Shown here one piece after another: positions 5,235-7,674 of a DNA stretch of 7,674 nucleotides (position 1 is its first letter; each line of letters opens with the position of its first letter). The notes below the pieces were generated by a model. It saw only the letters and a list, made by a program, of their open reading frames with translations, was not told the DNA's origin and did no database searches. Location: contig CALKUJ010000131.1 in assembly GCA_937996825.1 (NCBI GenBank), positions 1 through 7,674 of the forward strand, written 5' to 3'. Made by a program: the position numbers and the translations under genes. This stretch comes from an uncultured Polynucleobacter sp. (lineage in GTDB: Bacteria; Pseudomonadota; Gammaproteobacteria; Burkholderiales; Burkholderiaceae).

Positions 5235-5769
5235 TGCTTCTCTCTCTGACGCAATAAGAGAGGCGTATGCAAGTGCCCCATCGGATGTGGTGATCCTGCA
5301 CACCTTGGAGCTGCGTCACCCTGACTTTAAAAACGAGTCGGGCGTGACAACCGCAATCCGGGTAGTGCGAGACCAACAAGATCTCTTTGCGCGCCTCGAA
5401 GCCTCAGCACCGTTGAACTCAAGTGAAACGGTGAGATTTGTGGCAATGGGGTTCGATTTAGATTTGCCGCCTGTGGACATCGCACCTGTTCCTGAGGTCG
5501 TGCTGACCTTAGACAACGTCTCACGCGAGATCGTCAAACACCTTGATGCCGCATCCGAGTCAGAAGCTTCTATCGAAGTCACCTATCGACCGTATTTGTC
5601 GAGCGACATGGAGGGGCCGCAGATGGATCCTCCCATCACGTTGGTACTGACCGAGGTAGAGGCTGATGTGATGCGTGTAACCGCAAGAGCTCGGATGGTG
5701 GATATCGGAAACAAGGCGTTTCCGGGGCGTCTGTACACAGCTAAGGAGTTCCCGGGATTGGCTCGGTGA
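5227..5769 (+). CDS. DUF1833-type phage minor tail protein
   Basis: This 180-residue protein matches the pattern I know for the DUF1833 family of phage tail proteins: 'VVILHTLELRHPDF' at 21-34, 'IRVVRDQQDLFARLEASAP' at 44-62, a 'VRFVAMGFDLDLPP' strand, 'LTLDNVSREIVKHL' at 94-107, 'TYRPYLSSD' and the C-terminal 'FPGRLYTAKEFPGL'. In lambda-like phages this family sits just before the NlpC/P60 gene, as here, and is probably a tail tip or distal tail component. I chose the ATG at 5227, which overlaps the radical SAM stop by 8 bases and puts the first conserved motif at residue 21. The frame stays open upstream to a TTG at 5125, but that would add 34 residues overlapping the SPASM-enzyme tail and lacks family support. 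The ribosome binding site at 5227 is weak, so translation may depend on the upstream ribosome. Confidence 0.88.
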   Translation: MPDASLSDAIREAYASAPSDVVILHTLELRHPDFKNESGVTTAIRVVRDQQDLFARLEASAPLNSSETVRFVAMGFDLDLPPVDIAPVPEVVLTLDNVSREIVKHLDAASESEASIEVTYRPYLSSDMEGPQMDPPITLVLTEVEADVMRVTARARMVDIGNKAFPGRLYTAKEFPGLAR

Positions 5770-5779
5770 CGGAGATGAC

Positions 5780-6223
5780 ATGAAACCAACTGATGGTTAC
5801 TGGGCGCACCGATACATAGGTCGTCCATGGATAGCAGGAGCACGAGGCCCCGAGTCATTTGACTGCTGGGGCCTTTTTTTATGGGTCCAAAGAAAGTACT
5901 TCGGACGTGAGCTTCCACTTATCCCTGTGGATGCGCTGAGTTTGCGTGTGGTGCTCAAGACATTCAACGATCACCCCGAGCGAAAACGCTGGCAGCGCGT
6001 GTCCAACCCCAGGCATGGGGATGCTGTGCTGATGCGTCAGTCTAGATATCCGGTGCATGTCGGTGTTTGGCTGGACATCGATGGTGGCGGCGTCCTGCAT
6101 TGCGCGCAAAGCGTGGGGGTGGTCTTTCAGGACCTGTGGGCGCTAGACCGTCATGGCTGGCGTGTCGAAGGGTTTTATGCATTTCGAGGTGATCCATGCC
6201 AAGCAGCAATGAAGGTGTCGTAG
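5780..6223 (+). CDS. NlpC/P60-family phage tail peptidase (lambda K-like)
   Basis: This is a 147-residue protein; GGAG at 5771-5774 is well spaced from the ATG. It has the NlpC/P60 cysteine peptidase signature: C29 in 'GPESFDCWGLFLW' is the nucleophile, H93 in 'YPVHVGVWLD' is the catalytic histidine, and H107 in 'GVLHC' is the usual third polar position. The 'NPRHGDAVLM' strand at 76-85 also fits. Phage members of this family lie at the tail tip, assist assembly and may cleave peptidoglycan peptides during DNA entry. Length matches the single-domain phage versions without the extra JAB/Mov34 domain of lambda K. It lies between DUF1833 and the J-like gene, the standard position. The codons just after the nucleophile Cys form an intrinsic-terminator-like hairpin plus T tract. 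Its 3' end overlaps the next gene by 28 bases. Confidence 0.92.
   Translation: MKPTDGYWAHRYIGRPWIAGARGPESFDCWGLFLWVQRKYFGRELPLIPVDALSLRVVLKTFNDHPERKRWQRVSNPRHGDAVLMRQSRYPVHVGVWLDIDGGGVLHCAQSVGVVFQDLWALDRHGWRVEGFYAFRGDPCQAAMKVS
5845..5880 (+). terminator. Intrinsic-terminator-like hairpin inside the NlpC/P60 gene
   Basis: AGGCCCC at 5845-5851 pairs with GGGGCCT at 5868-5874. An inner AGTC/GACT pairing (5853-5856 with 5861-5864) extends the structure, and seven T residues run from 5874 to 5880. This has the full form of a Rho-independent terminator on the + strand but lies about 65 bases inside a gene that must be transcribed through to reach the tail tip protein. Active translation or antitermination would suppress it. 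It may be a coincidence of the conserved Gly-Pro/Cys-Trp-Gly-Leu coding, though the T run uses CTT, TTT and TTA codons. Function as a terminator is unproven. Confidence 0.45.
6186..6192 (+). promoter_or_regulatory. Ribosome binding site setting the start of the J-like gene
   Basis: GAGGTGA lies a few bases before the ATG at 6196, inside the end of the NlpC/P60 gene. It supports 6196 as the start, giving a 28-base gene overlap and translational coupling. No other ATG in this frame near 6196 has a comparable site. Confidence 0.7.
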
Positions 6224-7674
6224 TTTGGCTTCGAAACCCGTTCGATCCCCATGAGCGTGATATCCATCACGTTCAGGGAAATCCAACCATCAGCCAATGG
6301 ATGAACCAAGAGCAGATCGTTTTTGAGCAACCAACGCTGGTGCTCAAGAACGGTAAGCCTGTGCTGATGGCTGAACGCTGCGTGACCCTCATTGAGGCTG
6401 GAGATGTCATCGCACTGGTGTCGCTGCCGCAAGGCGGTGGAGGCGGGGGTAAGAATCCGTTGCAGACGGTTTTGATGATTGCCGTATTGGTCGTGGCCAA
6501 TGCCTATGGTGCTGAACTGGCCGCTTCTTTCGGGTATTCGGGGGCAGTCGCGACTTCGGTGGCCTCAACGGCAATTGCTGTGACGGGTTCCATCATCGTG
6601 AATGCCTTGGTGCCGTTACCCAATCAGAGCCTGCCCAATGCCACAGCCAGCTCATCTTCACCAAGTCCAACTTACTCACTGCAGGCGCGTGGCAACTACG
6701 GGCGACTGTCCCAGCCGATTCCTGTTGTGTATGGGCAGCATCTGATTTATCCGGATTTGGCAGCGATGCCCTATACGGAGTACGTCGACAACGAGGAGTA
6801 CCTGCACCAGCTCCATGTGATCGGCATTGGGCACTTCCAGTTTGAAGAGCTGTCGATTGATGACAGTCCGATTGCCTCATTTGAAGAAGTGCAGGCGCAA
6901 GTCATTGAGCCAGGTGGTCAAAACACCCTGTTCAACAACGATGTGGTGACAGCCGCTGAAGTGACAGGGCAGGAGTTAATTGCAGTCGCCGATACAGGCG
7001 GGAGCATCATCGGTCCGTTCGCCCTCAACCCCGCAGGGACCCAAGTCAATCAGATCGGCATTGATGTTGTGATGATGCGGGGTTTGTATTACGCAACTGA
7101 CAGTGGGGCATTGGACAGCCGAACCGTTCAATGGCGGGTTGAGGCAAGAGCCATCAACGACGATGGAGACGCCACATCTGGATGGCTTCACCTTGCTGAT
7201 GAGTCCTACTCTGCTGCGACCAACACGGCGCAGCGCAGAACCTACAAATATGGGGTGAGTGCAGCGCGCTACGAGGTGCGGGTTCAAAGGCTAGACACCA
7301 AAGACACCAGCACCCGAGCGGGGCATGAGCTTCGTTGGGGGCAGGCCAAGGGCTATCTGGTCAATCCAACATTGCCCTCAGATTTGACCTTGCTGGCATT
7401 GCGTATGCGTGCAACAGACAACTTGTCGCAACGGTCATCTCGGTTAGTGAACTGCTTGGTGACGCGCAAGCTACCAGTTTGGTCAAAGATCACAGGTTGG
7501 AGTGCGCCGCAAACCACCCGCTCGATTGCTTGGGCATTTGCTGATGCGGCGCGTGCGAGTTATGGGGCGGGTTTGCCTGATGCAAAGATTGACCTCAATG
7601 CATTGGCTCGGCTCGATGGCGTGTGGTCTGCGCGTGGTGATACGTTCAATGGTGTGTTCGACCAGAACCTAACT
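6196..7674 (+). CDS. Lambda J-like phage tail tip / host specificity protein, N-terminal part (3' end outside window)
   Basis: The frame is open from the ATG at 6196 to the window edge without a stop, giving the first 493 residues of a protein that in this family usually exceeds 1000. Residues 1-80 are a small beta domain, followed by a Gly-rich linker (79-85, 'QGGGGGG') and a hydrophobic Ala/Val-rich region at about 89-142 ('VLMIAVLVV', 'STAIAVTGSIIVNALV'), as is usual near the start of J-like tail proteins. Next comes the characteristic 'GNYGRLSQPIPVVYGQH' segment at 167-182, then 'YLHQLHVIGIGHFQFEEL' at 202-219, typical of the conserved phage tail tip domain. Further beta-rich domains follow to the edge. 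In lambda the J protein forms the tail tip and its C-terminus binds the host receptor; that part is missing here. By hand count on two lines, GC here is about 55%, above the oxygenase genes. Confidence 0.9.
   Translation, partial: MPSSNEGVVVWLRNPFDPHERDIHHVQGNPTISQWMNQEQIVFEQPTLVLKNGKPVLMAERCVTLIEAGDVIALVSLPQGGGGGGKNPLQTVLMIAVLVVANAYGAELAASFGYSGAVATSVASTAIAVTGSIIVNALVPLPNQSLPNATASSSSPSPTYSLQARGNYGRLSQPIPVVYGQHLIYPDLAAMPYTEYVDNEEYLHQLHVIGIGHFQFEELSIDDSPIASFEEVQAQVIEPGGQNTLFNNDVVTAAEVTGQELIAVADTGGSIIGPFALNPAGTQVNQIGIDVVMMRGLYYATDSGALDSRTVQWRVEARAINDDGDATSGWLHLADESYSAATNTAQRRTYKYGVSAARYEVRVQRLDTKDTSTRAGHELRWGQAKGYLVNPTLPSDLTLLALRMRATDNLSQRSSRLVNCLVTRKLPVWSKITGWSAPQTTRSIAWAFADAARASYGAGLPDAKIDLNALARLDGVWSARGDTFNGVFDQNLT

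Noticed and set aside
5875..5910. In-phase T TTT TTA slippery heptamer that could allow -1 frameshifting
   Set aside because: The -1 frame stops at 5908-5910 after ten codons, the hairpin lies upstream rather than downstream, and nothing in the gene order calls for a truncated NlpC/P60 product.
1..7674. Diversity-generating retroelement as the source of tail fibre variability
   Set aside because: No reverse transcriptase gene and no template/variable repeat pair was seen in the window; the Asn-Cys repeat shows no adenine-directed variation signature.

Overview
This window is a stretch of a double-stranded DNA tailed bacteriophage or prophage, from the late tail region. Every supported gene is on the + strand and the spacing is very tight: most stop and start codons overlap, as in a single late tail operon. 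The right part has the order DUF1833 minor tail protein, NlpC/P60-type tail peptidase, then a lambda-J-like tail tip protein that runs off the window. That order points to a siphovirus-type, lambda-like long non-contractile tail from a Gram-negative host. Base composition is about 50% GC, and a beta- or gammaproteobacterial host is plausible, but the species cannot be identified from this sequence.

Layout: (1) 3-422, the C-terminal end of an Ala/Ser-rich tail fibre protein. (2) 435-995, a protein that starts like a tail fibre but ends in an Asn/Cys-rich tail with repeated Asn-Cys dipeptides. (3) 1005-1832, an unrecognised protein with a probable C-terminal Ig-like domain. (4) 1829-3689, three consecutive, mutually different putative 2-oxoglutarate/Fe(II) dioxygenases. 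(5) 3670-3870, an unrecognised 66-residue protein. (6) 3870-5234, a radical SAM enzyme with a complete SPASM auxiliary-cluster signature. (7) 5227-7674, the tail tip genes: DUF1833, NlpC/P60 and a partial J-like protein.

The notable feature is the block 435-5234. A radical SAM/SPASM maturase and three 2OG dioxygenases sit inside a tail operon, downstream of a fibre-like protein whose C-terminus resembles the core of a ribosomally made, post-translationally modified peptide (RiPP). My inference is that this is a phage-encoded maturation cassette that chemically modifies a tail fibre or tail tip protein. The Asn/Cys-rich tail is the most likely substrate, the Ig-like protein a possible partner or second substrate, and the 66-residue protein a possible adaptor. 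The enzyme assignments rest on visible motifs. The substrate, the chemistry and the benefit to the phage are not shown by the sequence.

There is no gene-free stretch above 300 bases, and no tRNA, rRNA, CRISPR array, insertion sequence or attachment site was seen. The largest gene gaps are about a dozen bases and hold little more than ribosome binding sites. Two strong hairpins lie inside genes, one of which (in the NlpC/P60 gene) has the full form of an intrinsic terminator.
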